Assembly: GCF_027579695.1 (NCBI RefSeq)
Contig: NC_083596.1
Span: forward strand, 15,302,537 to 15,366,536
Source: Neoarius graeffei
Lineage: Eukaryota; Chordata; Actinopteri; Siluriformes; Ariidae
Direction of reading: 5' to 3'
DNA length: 64,000 nucleotides
Part shown: positions 12,052 through 24,300 of the stretch, one piece after another
Numbering within the stretch: position 1 is the stretch's first letter
Layout: each line of letters begins with the position of its first letter
The notes under the pieces: generated by a model
What the model saw: only the letters and a program-made list of their open reading frames with translations
What the model was told of the DNA's origin: nothing
Databases searched by the model: none
Translations under genes and position numbers: made by a program

Positions 12052-12751
12052 GCCCATGTTTACATTAGACCGTATCAGCGGATCATCAGATTAACGTTTT
12101 TAAAACGATTAGTGTGCACACAGCAACACCAATACACGATTTGCGTGCACACAGCAACACCAATACACGGATACGCTCGGCTCCGCAGGCATCCTGCGCT
12201 CCAAATCACTCCGCCCTGAACAGCGAGTGCCCTCTGGAGGGTGCGCACTCCGGCCCTGCGCAGCTCACACAGCGCGCGAGTGAAGTGCACGAGCCACGAT
12301 TCGGGACTGAGCCGCTGTGTGTGTGATCCCAGTGCATATCACTTACCACTTGCAAGTGGAAGGATGGCAAGCCTAAAGACAATCATAAGTACACAATGGG
12401 CAGTATTTGCATCAGTATTTGCAGTATTTTCATACTTTTATACTCTTTAATGAAAGGTGATACAAGGCGGAAGTCCGCGCCGTTTTTCAGCAGTCGTGTC
12501 ACATGACCAACGCCAGCGAGTCAGGAAGGTGGATGTCACAGTGACGTTGTCCAATGACGACGCCAGCTAGAGCTCAGCACAGCGTATCCGCGTATCTCAA
12601 TGTTTACACAGCACCGGAGCTGACACGATCTGGATTGAATACGTGGACCCTGGCGGATTCCCGTTTCCCGGCGTTTCCAGGCGGTTTAATGTAAACGGAC
12701 AGTGCATCCGCGAAGAAAACGAGACAGATACGGTCTAATGTAAACTTGGCC
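12052..12751. mobile_element. MITE 'TTTACATTAGACC', copy 1
   Basis: Non-coding element about 700 bp long. The right end read inward is GGCCAAGTTTACATTAGACC; the left end is GCCCATGTTTACATTAGACC. It interrupts the Tc1 B sequence between CTGA and ATCTCAAG, with a 3 bp duplication (TGA/TAA after one change). A second copy is at 44152-44825. A 3 bp duplication with GGCC-type ends fits a PIF/Harbinger-derived MITE, but no transposase is present to confirm it. Confidence 0.85.
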
Positions 12752-12774
12752 TAAATCTCAAGAGAAGGTGGGTC

Positions 12775-13077
12775 ATGCAGCAAGACAACGACCCTAAGCA
12801 CCCAAGTCGTTCTACCAAAGAATGGTTAAAGAAGAATAAAGTTAATGTTTTGGAATGGCCAAGTCAAAGTCCTGACCTTAATCCAATCGAAATGTTGTGG
12901 AAGGACCTGAAGCGAGCAGTTCATGTGAGGAAACCCACCAACATCCCAGAGTTGAAGCTGTTCTGTACGGAGGAATGGACTAAAATTCCTCCAAGCCGGT
13001 GTGCAGGACTGATCAACAGTTATCGCAAACGTTTAGTTGCAGTTATCGCTGCACAAGGGGGTCACACCAGATACTGA
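12775..13077 (+). pseudogene. Tc1 B transposase C-terminal fragment
   Basis: 100-residue open frame starting MQQDNDPKHPSRSTKEW and including [13 protein letters not shown], ending GGHTRY. It matches the C-terminal third of the transposase in Tc1 B (1778-2075). It lies directly after the MITE that split the gene. Confidence 0.9.
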
Positions 13078-13309
13078 AAGCAAAGGTTCACATACTTTTG
13101 CCACTCACAGATATGTAATATTGGATCATTTTCCTCAATAAATAAATGACCAAGTATAATATTTTTGTTTCATTTGTTTAACTGGGTTCTCTTTATCTAC
13201 TTTTAGGACTTGTGTGAAAATCTGATGATGTTTTAGGTCATATTTATGGAGAAATATAGAAAATTCTAAAGGGTTCACAAACTTTCAAGCACCACTGTAA
13301 ATCATATCC

Positions 13310-13450
13310 TATGGATAAGCTTAACAGTCACCAGACCTCATTCCAATTAAAGACCTTTGGAAGATTTTTGAGTGACGTGTTCGACCATCATGAAAACACT
13401 GTAGCCTAAAAGAATCTCTTATAGAAGAATGGTGTTCATCTCTATAGTAC
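13310..13450 (+). mobile_element. Short Tc1-like transposase relic
   Basis: Traces such as CCAGACCTCATTCCAATTAA, GTGTTCGACCATCATGAAAA and GAAGAATGGTGTTCATC resemble the end of a Tc1-like transposase gene. Too short and too mutated to place further. Confidence 0.5.
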
Positions 13451-13609
13451 TAAGACATTTTATGTTGTTTTTTTCCCATTAATTTGTGCCAAATTATTAT
13501 TTGTTACAAGTTATTTTGTTACAACTATGTCAAACTACAAATATAATTTTTGAATTATCTGTGGGTATTTCTGACAAGAACATGTGAGCAAGAAATCACG
13601 ATACATTTT

Positions 13610-14504
13610 CACTATATGGCCAAAGGTTTGTAGACACTTAACCATTATACCCACATGTACTCATATAGTGATTGTTGAATATCCGTTTTTAGATTTAGTC
13701 CATACCTTGCTGTTATAATAACCTCCACTACTTCTGGGAAGACTTTCCATGAAATTTTTGAGCATGACTGTGGGGATTAGTGCTCAATCAGCCACAGGTG
13801 CATTAGTGAGATCAGGCAGTTTACGGTCATTTAGCACAAAAGTCTTTTCACACAAGTCTTTTAGCGCAAATCAAAAGTCTTTTTGCACAAATCCAAAGTC
13901 CTTTTACACAAGTTCGAAGTCCATCTATCCCACTGTTCTTACTTCAGCAGGTTGAGGTAAAATTTACCATGGTTGATGTAGCCGGGAGAGGTCATTAAAA
14001 CTTTTAACTTTGGCACGTGAAACTTTTGATGTTTGACACTTGTTTCTTGTCCATGCTCAATTAAAAGGAACAATAGGATTGAAAAAGTGAAAATCTTTGC
14101 TATCTATCCCATTGTTTTAGATAGGACTTTAGTTTTGTGCTAAATGACTTTAGATTTGTGCTAAAAGACTTGTGTAAAAAGACTTGTGCTAAATGACCGG
14201 ATACCGATTAGGCACTGATGTTAGGTGAAGAGCCTGGGGTGCAGTCTGCTTTCCAGTTCATCCCAAAGGTGTTCAGTGGGATTGAGGTCAGGGTTTTGTG
14301 CAGATCACTTGAGTTCTTCCAGACAAACATTGGAAAACCATGTCTCCATGGATTCCGCTTTATACTGGAACATGTTTGAGCCTCTTACAAATATACAAAT
14401 ATATTCGAGACGATCATGTGCCTCTAACTTTGTGGCATCAGTTCAGGGAAAGCCCACATATGGGTGTGATGATCAAGTGTCCTTAAACATTTGGCCATGT
14501 AGTG
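13610..14504 (-). mobile_element. Tc1/mariner-like relic, host of a fold-back element
   Basis: The left end CACTATATGGCCAAAGGTTT and right end ACATTTGGCCATGTAGTG are imperfect inverted copies. The internal text (TGTGGGGATTAGTGCTCAATC and CATCCCAAAGGTGTTCAGTG) is the reverse of a common fish Tc1-like transposase gene. The body is interrupted at 13819-14209. Confidence 0.75.
13819..14209. mobile_element. Fold-back element with iterated arm units
   Basis: The left arm has about five diverged units like TTTAGCACAAAAGTC; the right arm has the same units inverted (GACTTGTGCTAAATGACCGG). An AGGCA direct repeat flanks it (13814-13818 and 14210-14214), joining the host relic when removed. Superfamily unknown. 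Confidence 0.75.
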
Positions 14505-15297
14505 ATTGTTGCTAGGTTAAAATCATGTGAACAAAATACGAACAAATACAAAATACAAACATGTTTACGATATTTGGGATCCAGACAGTCCTAAAGCCAC
14601 CATGGAGACTTCTCTTTTTTCTCACATGCTCTCATAAGCACTTGGCTTCCTCTTTATTACTGGGCAACTATATTTAGTTATTATTCACATTATGGCTGAG
14701 GGTTTTTTCTCATGTTTGAAATTGCTGTGATGCTACAGGACGCACCTACAGTTCATTTTTAACATTTTGGAATCAGGGATGCAAACTTATGCACTCAACT
14801 CTGTATACAGTATAATCAGTACAGGTAAAAAGTGTACATGCTCATATAAAGAATAATAATTCAAATGTATCTAGTGTCTGGTATAATAAAGCTGAAGAAA
14901 TGCTGTTCACAGTCAAGTGAAACTAATCTAAACCAGTGAATCAATAAAAACACCAGGGCCTTACTGAGTAGAACAGTCTGAACAGGAAACTTCAAGAATT
15001 TGAGTAAAAAAGGAGAGTCACCATAGTATTTTGGGACAATCTACATCGAGACTACATCACAATATAATAATCACTTTCTTTATCACAGCCAAGGCTTAAT
15101 TTATGAACAGGATGTGTGGAGACACTCTTCTAATCTCTACTATTTCGATTGCTTTCAGATTAATATTGCTTTGTGAAATCACTTACAATGTTTATTACGG
15201 ATAACCTTCAGAAATGGCAAGTGATAATCATGATGTCATCCACCTTTACTCAATAAAACATGTAAAACAGTAAAAGTGTGGAAATATTTAATTATAG
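14505..15297. other. No gene or repeat recognised
   Basis: AT-rich sequence without a supported reading frame. Confidence 0.55.
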
Positions 15298-15299
15298 TA

Positions 15300-15836
15300 C
15301 TGTGCAAAAGTCTTAGGCACCCTATTTCTTCATAGAAACTTTGTTATAGATTTCTATTTTATGATTTATACATTATCGAGTCGGTACAAAAACATTTTAG
15401 AGTCCAAACATTCGTTTTCCAGCACAAAATTGAATGTTACCAGAAAAAAAAATGTTTGTATCTGAGCAGCATATTACATAAGAGGCCATTTTTCAGATTA
15501 AAAAAGAAAACATAATGAAGGCTACTGGGTTCTGGGGCAAAATTAAGAAGCAAGTGTGACAGCCAAAGTGTCCAGAAGAACTGTGGCTGGTTCTGTAAGA
15601 TGTTCAGTAAAACCTACAGCTCATTTCCTTATAAAACTGCACTCATTGTACCTGAGACTACTATTTTTTTTTAAAGCAAAGGGTCGTCTCACACCAAATA
15701 TTGACTTTGTTTCATTTATTACGGCTTACTGCTGTGTATAGTTTTTTTTTTTAATGTAGAAACATTTCATTATTTTAAAGCCATTTTTGGTCGACAGCAT
15801 TTCTTTACATGTGCCTAAGACTTTGGCACACAACTG
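15300..15836. mobile_element. Tc1/mariner-type MITE
   Basis: The left end CTGTGCAAAAGTCTTAGGCA and right end TGCCTAAGACTTTGGCACAC... are inverted copies. TA flanks the element at 15298-15299 and 15837-15838. About 540 bp, without a transposase frame; it is a non-autonomous member of a widespread fish family. Confidence 0.82.
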
Positions 15837-16342
15837 TACATTAGGTTAATACATGAGGCTAGGAGCTGACTAATTAGTTCATGTGTGTATGTTTTTGTTT
15901 AGCTTTTTTTTCCTTTCATGCCTGAATGTATGAAGGAGATAGGTATTTTGTTAGTTAAGCTAATTACACTTAAACTAAAACACATACTGTATTTACACAT
16001 ACATATTTACTGTAGCACTTATCCAGGCCTCTGGTTGGAGACAGATTAAACCATGCTAACTTACAGACTATTTAGAAGTTAGCAAGATAACACCCTGGAT
16101 AAACAGACATGATAAGCCTCGCAGCATTAGCCTGGGGTCTGATAAATATGTGTTTGGCATGCTTGCACCCTGTTTTGGCTAGTTTCAGTTAAATCCTTGG
16201 AGCTTATCTTCGCTCGCACATCTGCTTCCTGTTTTTCATAAGGCTAGCCTGCTCAGTAATTTTACGTCACGCATTGAAGCTACCCTATCACACTTACTCA
16301 ACTTTGCTTCATGAAATTACATCTTCCAATCATAATGCTACA
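15837..16342. other. No gene recognised
   Basis: Unique-looking AT-rich spacer. The last 8 bp are the target duplication of the next element. Confidence 0.55.
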
Positions 16343-16651
16343 CAGGGGCGCCGCCAGAAATTTTGGGCCCCATGAAAGATTAGAATTTTGGGCCCCCCAA
16401 CTTTGCCCACCCTCGTCACAATTGCACTATTGTCATTATTTGACTTTTGATAGCCCATGGACCTTGAGTTTGTGACTTTGTTATTACATTTTATGTATTA
16501 ACCTACCAGAGACTAGATGAAAACTGGTCAGTGACTATAATTCTGGTGCATTTACAATCACAAATGAAAATTCAAGATTTTGCCACATGCCTTCTTGTGC
16601 TAGGACAATTGGTAGTGAAATGTGTGATGTGACTGCTAAGCAACACTTTAA

Positions 16652-18554
16652 GTCAAGTCAAGTTTATTTGTATAGCGCTTTTAACAATAAACATTGTCGC
16701 AAAGCAGGTTTACAGAATTTGAACGACTTAAAACATGAGCTAATTTTGTCCCTAATCTATCCCCAATGAGCAAGCCTGTGGCGACGGTGGCAAGGAAAAA
16801 CTCCCTCAGACGACATGAGGAAGAAACCTCGAGAGGAACCAGACTCAAAAGGGAACCCATCCTCATTTGGGCAACAACAGACAGCATGACTATAACATTA
16901 ACAGTTTTAACATGAAGACAGTTTCACTGATGTTATAAACTCTTCATTGATGGAAACTTGAGTGCAAAACTGTTCATGACAACTGCAGTCCTAAAGTTAG
17001 CAAGTCAACTGTAGTCCTCAGCCATAAAAGCATTACTGTAAGAATCCAGAGCATCCTTCAGGTATAACCCTCAACTGTCCTCATGGGGCCGTCCTCCACA
17101 GGAGCGATGCGATAAAACTCTGACCAGACACAGGGCACCAGGATGGATCAAGCAAGTCCGAGGGGCAAAAGAGGCCAGCATCTCAATCCCAGGACCAACA
17201 TATAACTCAGAGGGACAGATGGGGGGGGGAGAAAGAGAGAGAAAGAAAACACAGGTTGTTAGGTATGCCCTAAAAATGACACAAGTATTAAATCTGTGTG
17301 GTAGGCTCGCAGAGACGAGTCTCTTGACATCAGGCATAACACACAACAATGGCATGTTAATATGGTTAAAAAATATCATGACCTGCTCTGGCTGGATGCT
17401 TGATTGGGTGATGGGAGCACACTCCTCAGCAATGATGAGATGCAGATGGGACCCTTTGGGCTGGCCAAGACAATTCAGTTACATTTCACTGGGTCTGGGA
17501 CATGCGACAGAATGTCTGACGGCCAATTCCCTGCAGGCTACGAGAGCCAGTCGAGGTCTCCACCCTCTCCACCAAAAGATTTTCTGTTGACTCCATGTAA
17601 CTCAGAGGGACAGATTTGGGGTGGGGGAGGGAAAGAAAACCCAGGTTGTTAGGTATGCCCAATGTCACCTGAATAAGTAGGAACAGTATACATATTGCAC
17701 CGAGTACAAGCAGGGACTCCGGCAACTAACTATGACAGCATAACTAAAAGGAGAGAGCCAGAAGGTAACACAGGCATGAGGGAGCCCCGGGACATAAAGC
17801 AGCCAGCCACTACACCGTCAACAAACTCGAGTGAGCAAGCGAGTGGGGACTGACAGCATCCATACATCCCAGTTTACCAAAACACTCTATGTCTGAGGAC
17901 CCTCTAGATCTACACCTTTACCTCATAAACACCATTAACAAAAGGCTTGACTAAACAAATATGTTTTCAGCCTAGACTTAAATGCTGAGACTGTGTCTGA
18001 TTCCCGAACATTACTTGGAAGGCTGTTCCATAACTGTGGGGCTTTGTAAGAAAAGGCTCTGCCCCCTGATGTAGCCTTCACTATACGAGGTACCAGCAGA
18101 TAGCCTGCACCTTTTGATCTAAGTAGGCGTGGTGAGTCATAGAGGACCAGAAGTTCACTCAGTTAGTGTTCACTCAGAAGTTCACTCAGAAGTTCACTCA
18201 GGTACTGTGGTGCGAGACCATTTAGTGCTTTAAAGGTCAATAGTAGTATTTTATAATCAATACGAAATTTGATTGGGAGCCAATGCAGTGTGGATAAGAC
18301 AGGCGTGATGTGGTCATATTTTCTAGTTCTAGTAAGGACTCTTGCTGCTGCATTTTGAACTAACTGGAGCTTGTTTATGCACTTATTGGAACATCCAGAC
18401 AGTAAGGCATTACAATAATCCAACCTGGAGGTAATGAAAGCAAGTTTTTCTGCATCATGCAATGACATTAAATTTCTTATCTTTGCAACATTTCTGAGAT
18501 GAAAGAAAGCTATCCGGGTAATGTTATCAATGTGAGTTAATCTAGCAAACTATT
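16652..18554 (-). mobile_element. 5'-truncated L2-like LINE
   Basis: A 13 bp duplication, AGCAACACTTTAA, at 16639-16651 and 18555-18567 brackets the insertion. The 3' end (low coordinates) is AAGCGCTATACAAATAAACT followed by TTGACTTGAC units. The end of a reverse-transcriptase-type reading frame lies at its 5' side. The same 3' end occurs in another copy at 47726-48193. Confidence 0.88.
18163..18468 (-). pseudogene. LINE ORF C-terminal fragment
   Basis: 101-residue frame with FITSRLDYCNALLSGC, LQLVQNAAARVLTRTRKYDH and LHWLPIKFRIDYKILLLTFK, the strongly conserved C-terminal region of fish L2-like retrotransposon proteins. The end is lengthened by a small tandem repeat (AGTTCACTCAG units near 18152-18198). 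Confidence 0.88.
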
Positions 18555-19910
18555 AGCAACACTTTAATCTAGCAAACTGTATATGGCGCTCTCTCATTAA
18601 AAACTTCAATCCTAAAGCATTTATGGGTTGTATTGCTGCTTACCTCCTTCTCCAAAGGGGGGTTCAGTGGTTTGGTAGGGCGGAGGTCCCCCTGAGGCTG
18701 AATCTGTGCATATTTAGGGCACCCCATTAGTTATGAAACTGGTTATTAGCACTAGTTATTAGCACCAGCATAACGTAATATTTCATCTTGTTTATCACAC
18801 AAGTCAGTTCAGTTATTAAAATGGAAAAAATGTCACTGTACAAACTGTAAAAGTGTTCTCTTGATAGGCTAATCCAGCCACGTTCATACTGTTCATTTAC
18901 CATTCACTAATATTTTGAACACACATGTGAGCGATAGCTACCTTTCTTTGGGAAAAACTGAGTGACCAGTTGCCTGCCTCTCCGGTCCCTCTCAGCTTTC
19001 AGCTGCCTTTCTTTACGTTTTTGACAGCCACTCTTCATATTTAGCGATCATAGACTGTACGCACTCCACTGCTGGCTGGCTGCTGCACCACGACACAGCA
19101 GCAAGTAGCGTTGCACTGATCAGCACACAGATTTAACGCATCGCGCTTCTACCAGAACTGGACCGTACCATTTCGCAAAAGGGGGAGGGTTAAATGACAA
19201 TATGTTGAAGAACTCAAGAAATAGACAACCTTGTTCAATTAGCTCATTTTACCAGATGGAATATTGCATTGTTGTTATTTCAAAAGTCTTATTAAAATCA
19301 TTAAAAGCATATTATCAGCCCCTTAAAGGGCCCCATGGTAGTGCTGGGCCCCTAGAATTGTTCTAACCTTTCCCCCCCTGGCGGCGCCCATGATGCTACG
19401 CCATACTCTTGAATGTGGCAAAATATCCATATTTGTCTTTCAATAAGCTGAGAAACATGTCTGACCTGCTTGTCTGTGTCAGGGTTTTTTGCTCCTCGAT
19501 ATCCATGAGGCAAAATCTCCTCAGTGACAGAAGACTTATATTTCTAGATCACTCATACTTTATCAATTCAACTTTCTTCAGTACAGGCAAATCAAAATCT
19601 ATCAGGGTCAATAAATGAATACAACCACTGGTTATACTGTATGTTTCAGATAGCATAACTAACATTTTACTTCATGATGTAAACATTTGAATGTCATATT
19701 TTTAAACCAGTTGCTGTTTCTCAGTATTAAAAGCTAGGTGTATTATGGGTAATAGCCTACTTACTGCTATGGATAACACATATAGTCATTTGGCAACTGA
19801 GACTACACTGTATGAAACACTTCAAAACACTAACTTTCAAAAGGTCTCATCAGAAAGAATGGTATACACTTCCACACTTTAAAGGAAAAAGGTTCCTCAA
19901 GGGTCATATA

Positions 19911-20603
19911 TGCCGCTTTTCCACTACAAACGCGGCTGAGTCGGGCTGAGCCGTGCCGTGCTGAGTCGGGCTGAGTGGGGCTGTTGGAGTTGCATTTCGA
20001 CTACAACCGCGCTGAACCGTGCTGGCTGGAAGTGGGTGGACACATTGGGTGGAGTTAGCGAAAGTGGGTGGACGTCACGTGATGTCGTTAAGCAGTGCAA
20101 ACAGTGACATCAGTGAGCTTTTAAGCGGTAGTCTCACAACCCGAATAGTAAACAATAAACATGGAGGACATGGAGTCGTTAGTGTTGCTGGTCTTGGTGC
20201 TGTGGCTTGTTGTCACCGACAACGCGGACAGATACTGGCAAGAGCGTATAGATGAGGCGAGGCGCATAAGGCTTCAGAAATCCTCGTAATTCGTAATTCT
20301 TCTCCTTCCGGGTTTACGGTGTTTACAGATCCCAGCGCGCTCGCGGGGCGTGTGTGGGCATGTGAGGACACTCCTCCTCACCAATCAGTGCACAGGGGAG
20401 TGTCTGCTCACACCCCCAGCCTCACTCGGCTCGCTTTGGCTCGCTTCAGCCCCACTCCAAAACGGTGCGAGTTTTAGGGGCTAAGCAGGGCTGAAGCGAG
20501 CTGAGTCGTGCTGGTTTTTGGTAGTCGAAACGCGAGCCGTGTCGGGCTGAAGTGAGCTGAAGCGAGCTGAAGCGAGCTGAAAAAGGGTAGTGGAAAAGGG
20601 CCA
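19911..20603. mobile_element. MITE 'TTTTCCACTAC', copy 1 (Harbinger-like)
   Basis: The ends are TGCCGCTTTTCCACTAC and its near-complement GTAGTGGAAAAGGGCCA. The flanks are ATA on both sides. The inside is GC-rich with many GGCTGAGTCGGGCTGAG-type repeats near both ends. Copy 2 (54304-54980) has flanks TAT on both sides. A 3 bp duplication suggests PIF/Harbinger. Confidence 0.85.
20161..20289 (+). pseudogene. Small ORF in MITE copy 1
   Basis: 42-residue frame starting MEDMESLVLLVLVLWLVVTD and continuing RYWQERIDEARRIRL. The same frame is open in copy 2 (54559-54693). I infer that it is the first piece of a lost Harbinger-type transposase gene; I could not confirm that from the sequence alone. 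Confidence 0.5.
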
Positions 20604-21142
20604 ATAGATGATTAAGGGTTTTAGCTTTTTAAAAAGAACCTCTACTGTAGGGTTTGAAAAAGGGACAAACTGAAGAACACTTTATGATATTTAATGGAAA
20701 ATTGTAGCATTTGTACGAACTCCTAGTAAGAACAGCAACTAGGCATATTTTAGAGCATAGCTCATACGGTGGATTTGTGTGAATGATGGTTGTGGCAACG
20801 TTTTTCAAAAAACACTTGACCTCAAAATTTCTAAATATTGTTTATTACACAGCACTAAGATTTCTTGATTTTGCTCCTTTGCTTCCTGCTTCACAATTTC
20901 TATCTTTACTATAGGAAAAACTCTTTCACGCTAACATTTTTTTATAATTAGGCAAAATAGACTGCCTAAAAATAAGCAAAGATCTTATACAATAATAACT
21001 AATCTGACCTGGAAATGAGAATGGAAATCAATATGAACTAGAATTTATTGTTTGACTCAATAACATTTCTAATATTTTCTATTTTATTCTTTCTTATTTC
21101 ATAATTTTGGTGATTAACCTAAATTTCCCCTTCTTTACTCAG
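20604..21142. other. Region before first coding exon of trpv1
   Basis: AT-rich. It ends in a splice acceptor (CTTCTTTACTCAG, AG at 21141-21142), so an untranslated exon should lie further upstream. I could not identify it or a promoter. Confidence 0.5.
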
Positions 21143-21178
21143 AATTGCTAAAGACAACAAGGAATTATAAGGAAAAGT

Positions 21179-21354
21179 ATGGAATCATTTTCTTTGGAGA
21201 CAGATGACAGGACAGATGAGGAGAGGGCTAAGGCCAAAGCGATGAGAAAGGATCGACATGCAGGTGGAAAGGATAAAGCACCAATGGACACTGACCTTGC
21301 AGAGGACCATGGTGAAATTTCTTGCCAAGTCAAATTCAACCTGAGATTTTCTGA
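21179..21354 (+). CDS. trpv1: trpv1 coding exon 1
   Basis: Starts at ATG in AAGTATGGAATC; encodes charged residues 1-58 ([20 protein letters not shown]...). Ends in phase 2 before GTGAGT. The exon itself probably starts at 21143 after an acceptor, so the ATG lies in an exon with a 36 bp leader. Confidence 0.8.
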
Positions 21355-24300
21355 GTGAGTAGAAGTCATGTGTTTAGTAGGTATCTACAGCATGTGTAGT
21401 TAACGTAGTAATAAAGTATTCCTTTACTGGAACATCAAGAGTAACATGGTTTGTATGCTGAATTGCCAAGCGGGCTGACCTACCTAAAATGGCATTGTTT
21501 CTCATTGACTGACTGATAGACTGACAGGTGATGATGTACATTTAAAATGTGGACCATCGACCAATAAACTTACAAGAAGAACAGCTGAAGGAACATCATA
21601 TTATTTTCACAACTACTGTAGTATTCTGACAAATCCCATGTCTTGTGCAACAGTTACTTCTACCACCTTTGCTAGGATTGGATAGTAGTTCTTCCTCACA
21701 AGCAGTCTGACAATTTGACAATTGAGAAGCCAGACTCTGGAAAATAGAGAGGGATGTCCAGTGAAAGAGCCTAAATATGGGTGGGGAAAAATAATGTGTG
21801 GCTTGTGCATTGCAAACCGTAACTGTCTATCTACCGTACAGTGGTATGAATGACTTCTTGAATACCCAACTATCAGGTTGATTGTGAGTATCCTAGCCAG
21901 TCATAATGCAGAACGCAAAATTTGTCCGAATATAGGGGAGAAGATATAACACATTTGCATTTGTTTCTAAATGCATTTGGGTGAAAAACACCATTTCAGA
22001 AATTATATTATCTACAACCCCAAAATAGAAAAAGTTAAGAAAGCATGGAAAATGCAACTAAAACCGTGATTTGCTTTGATTTGTATTTCATTGCAGACAG
22101 AACGAACCCAAGATATTTCATGTTTTGTCTGGTCAACTACATTTCATTTGTTAATATACATCCATTCATGCATTTCAGACCTATAACACATTCCCCCCCA
22201 AAAAAAAAACATTGGGATGGGGCAATTATGGGCTAGTAATGAGAAAACAATTAAATAATTATGTGATTTGAAACAGGTGATGTCAATAGGTGATTGTGAT
22301 CATGATTTGGTACAATATCAGTATCCAGAAAAGGCCTAGTCTTTGAGCAGCAAAGATGGGCTGAGGATCTCTGCTTCATCAACAAATGCATGAGATCATT
22401 ATTATTATTGAAATGTTCAAAAACAGTGTTCCTCAAATAAATATACAAAGGGATTTGGGTATTTCACCCTCTACAGTGCATAATACCATTAAACGATTCA
22501 AGGAATCTTGAGGAATTTCAGTGTGTAAAGGGCAAAGGGCGCAAGCCTAAGTTGAACACCCATGATCTCGGAGCCCTCAGATGGCACTGCATCAAGAACC
22601 ATCATTCATCTACAGTTGATATAACCATATGGGCTTGGGATTAGTATGGCCAACCTTTGTCAAGTACTACAATACAGAGCTACATCCACAAATACCTGTT
22701 AAATTCATGTGCAAAAAGTCTCAAAGGCATCAGGGATGGACCATCACACAGTGGAAATGTGTACTGTGGTCAGACAAATCAATGTTCCAGGTCTTTTTTG
22801 TAAGAAATGGACACTGTGTGTTCTGGAACAAAGATGAAATGGACCATCCAGACTGTTACCAGCAAAAAGTCCAATAGCCAGGATCTGTCATGGTATGGGG
22901 TTATGTCAGTGCCCTTGGCAAAGGTAACTTACACTTCAGTGATGGCAGCATTAATGCAGAAAAGTACATTGAAATTTTGGAACAACATATGCTGCCTTCA
23001 AGATGACATCTTTTCCAGGGATATTTCAATAAGACAATACAAAACCACATTCTGCACACATTACAAAGGCATGGCTGTGGAAGGAGAAGGTGCCTGTCCC
23101 TTTTGTCCTCAATAGAGAACGTGTGGTGAATTTTGAAATGAAAAATATGACAATGATGGCCCTGTACTGTTGCACACCCTTAAGACCTGTTTGCAGGAAG
23201 AATGGGACAAAATAACCTCTGAAATGCTTCATCACTTAGTTTCTTCAGTCCCTAAACATCTTTTAAGTGTTGTGAAAAGGAATGGCAACATTACAAAGTG
23301 GCAAATGCTTTACCATCCCAACTTTTTTGAAATGTGTTGTAAGACTCAAAATTGAAATGTGTTTATTTTGGAAAAAAAAAAAAACCCGATACAATTCATG
23401 AGGTAAAACATCAAATAATATACTGCTGTGTTGTTTTGAATGCAATACAGGTAGGTAGTTTCAGTTTTAATTTCAATTTCAACGTCCCATCCCAATTTTT
23501 TCTGATTTGGGGTCATAAGTGCATAGAGAGCAATATGCTGATTTTGCACAGTGCAAAATTGTCATTAGGCATTGCTCAGGTATTGAGTTGGGTGCCTGAT
23601 CTATCCATCACTTTATGGAACAATTCATTAATTGCACATGCTTAAACAACATCACAGGTTAGTAAATGCTTGTATTCATGTTTAGAACTTGAACTTTTAT
23701 GGGCTTTGTGGGTTTATAAGTTCCTTAACAATTGTTCATGTGACTAATAATTGAAAAGAAAATAATAGCTACGGGGCGGCACGGTGGTGTAGTGGTTAGC
23801 GCTGTCGCCTCACAGCAAGAAGGTCCTGGGTTTGAGCCCCGGGGCCGGCGAGGGCCTTTCTGTGTGGAGTTTGCATGTTCTCCCCGTGTCCGCGTGGGTT
23901 TCCTCCGGGTGGTCTGGTTTCCCCCACAGTCCAAAGACATGCAGGTTAGGTTAACTGGTGACTCTAAATTGACCGTAGGTGTGAATGTGAGTGTGAATGA
24001 TTGTCTGTGTCTATGTGTCAGCCCTGTGATGACCTGGCGACTTGTCCAGGGTGTACCCCGCCTTTCGCCCATAGTCAGCTGGGATAGGCTCCAGCTTGCC
24101 TGTGACCCTGTAAAAGGATAAAGCGGCTAGAGATAATGTGATGTGTGATGTGATAATATCTACCATGGATAATCAGATGTTGGTCAACAACACATCCAAA
24201 CTAAGTGAACATGAAGGGTTCTTTTTTTGTTCTTTCTGCAGCAACATACAAGGGATTAAAGCCAAACCAGATCACGAGAAGTTTGACATCAACAGGCTTT

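Larger units (their letters stand above)
11089..13297 (+). mobile_element. Chimeric Tc1-like element with mismatched ends
   Basis: TA flanks both outer ends (11087-11088 and 13298-13299). The left end CAGTGGGGCAAAAAAGTATT belongs to one Tc1 family; the right end (CTTTCAAGCACCACTG) belongs to family B. Inside are a family-1 transposase start (11456-11609), a patch of SINE sequence (11610-11701), family-B transposase pieces, and an inserted MITE (12052-12751). The ends are not inverted copies of each other, so it is a recombinant or repaired element and not a simple insertion. Confidence 0.85.
16343..19392. mobile_element. hAT-type element, non-autonomous, hosting a LINE
   Basis: The left end CAGGGGCGCCGCCAG is matched by CTGGCGGCGCCCATG at the right end. 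The flanks are ATGCTACA (16335-16342) and ATGCTACG (19393-19400), an 8 bp hAT duplication with one change. No transposase frame is recognisable. About 1.1 kb of the element remains when the LINE at 16652-18554 and one copy of its duplication are removed. Confidence 0.85.

Noticed and set aside
20019-20255. 78-residue frame (MLAGSGWTHWVELAKVGG...) found in both copies of the TTTTCCACTAC MITE
   Set aside because: It overlaps the better candidate frame at 20161, starts in low-complexity end repeats and has no recognisable domain.
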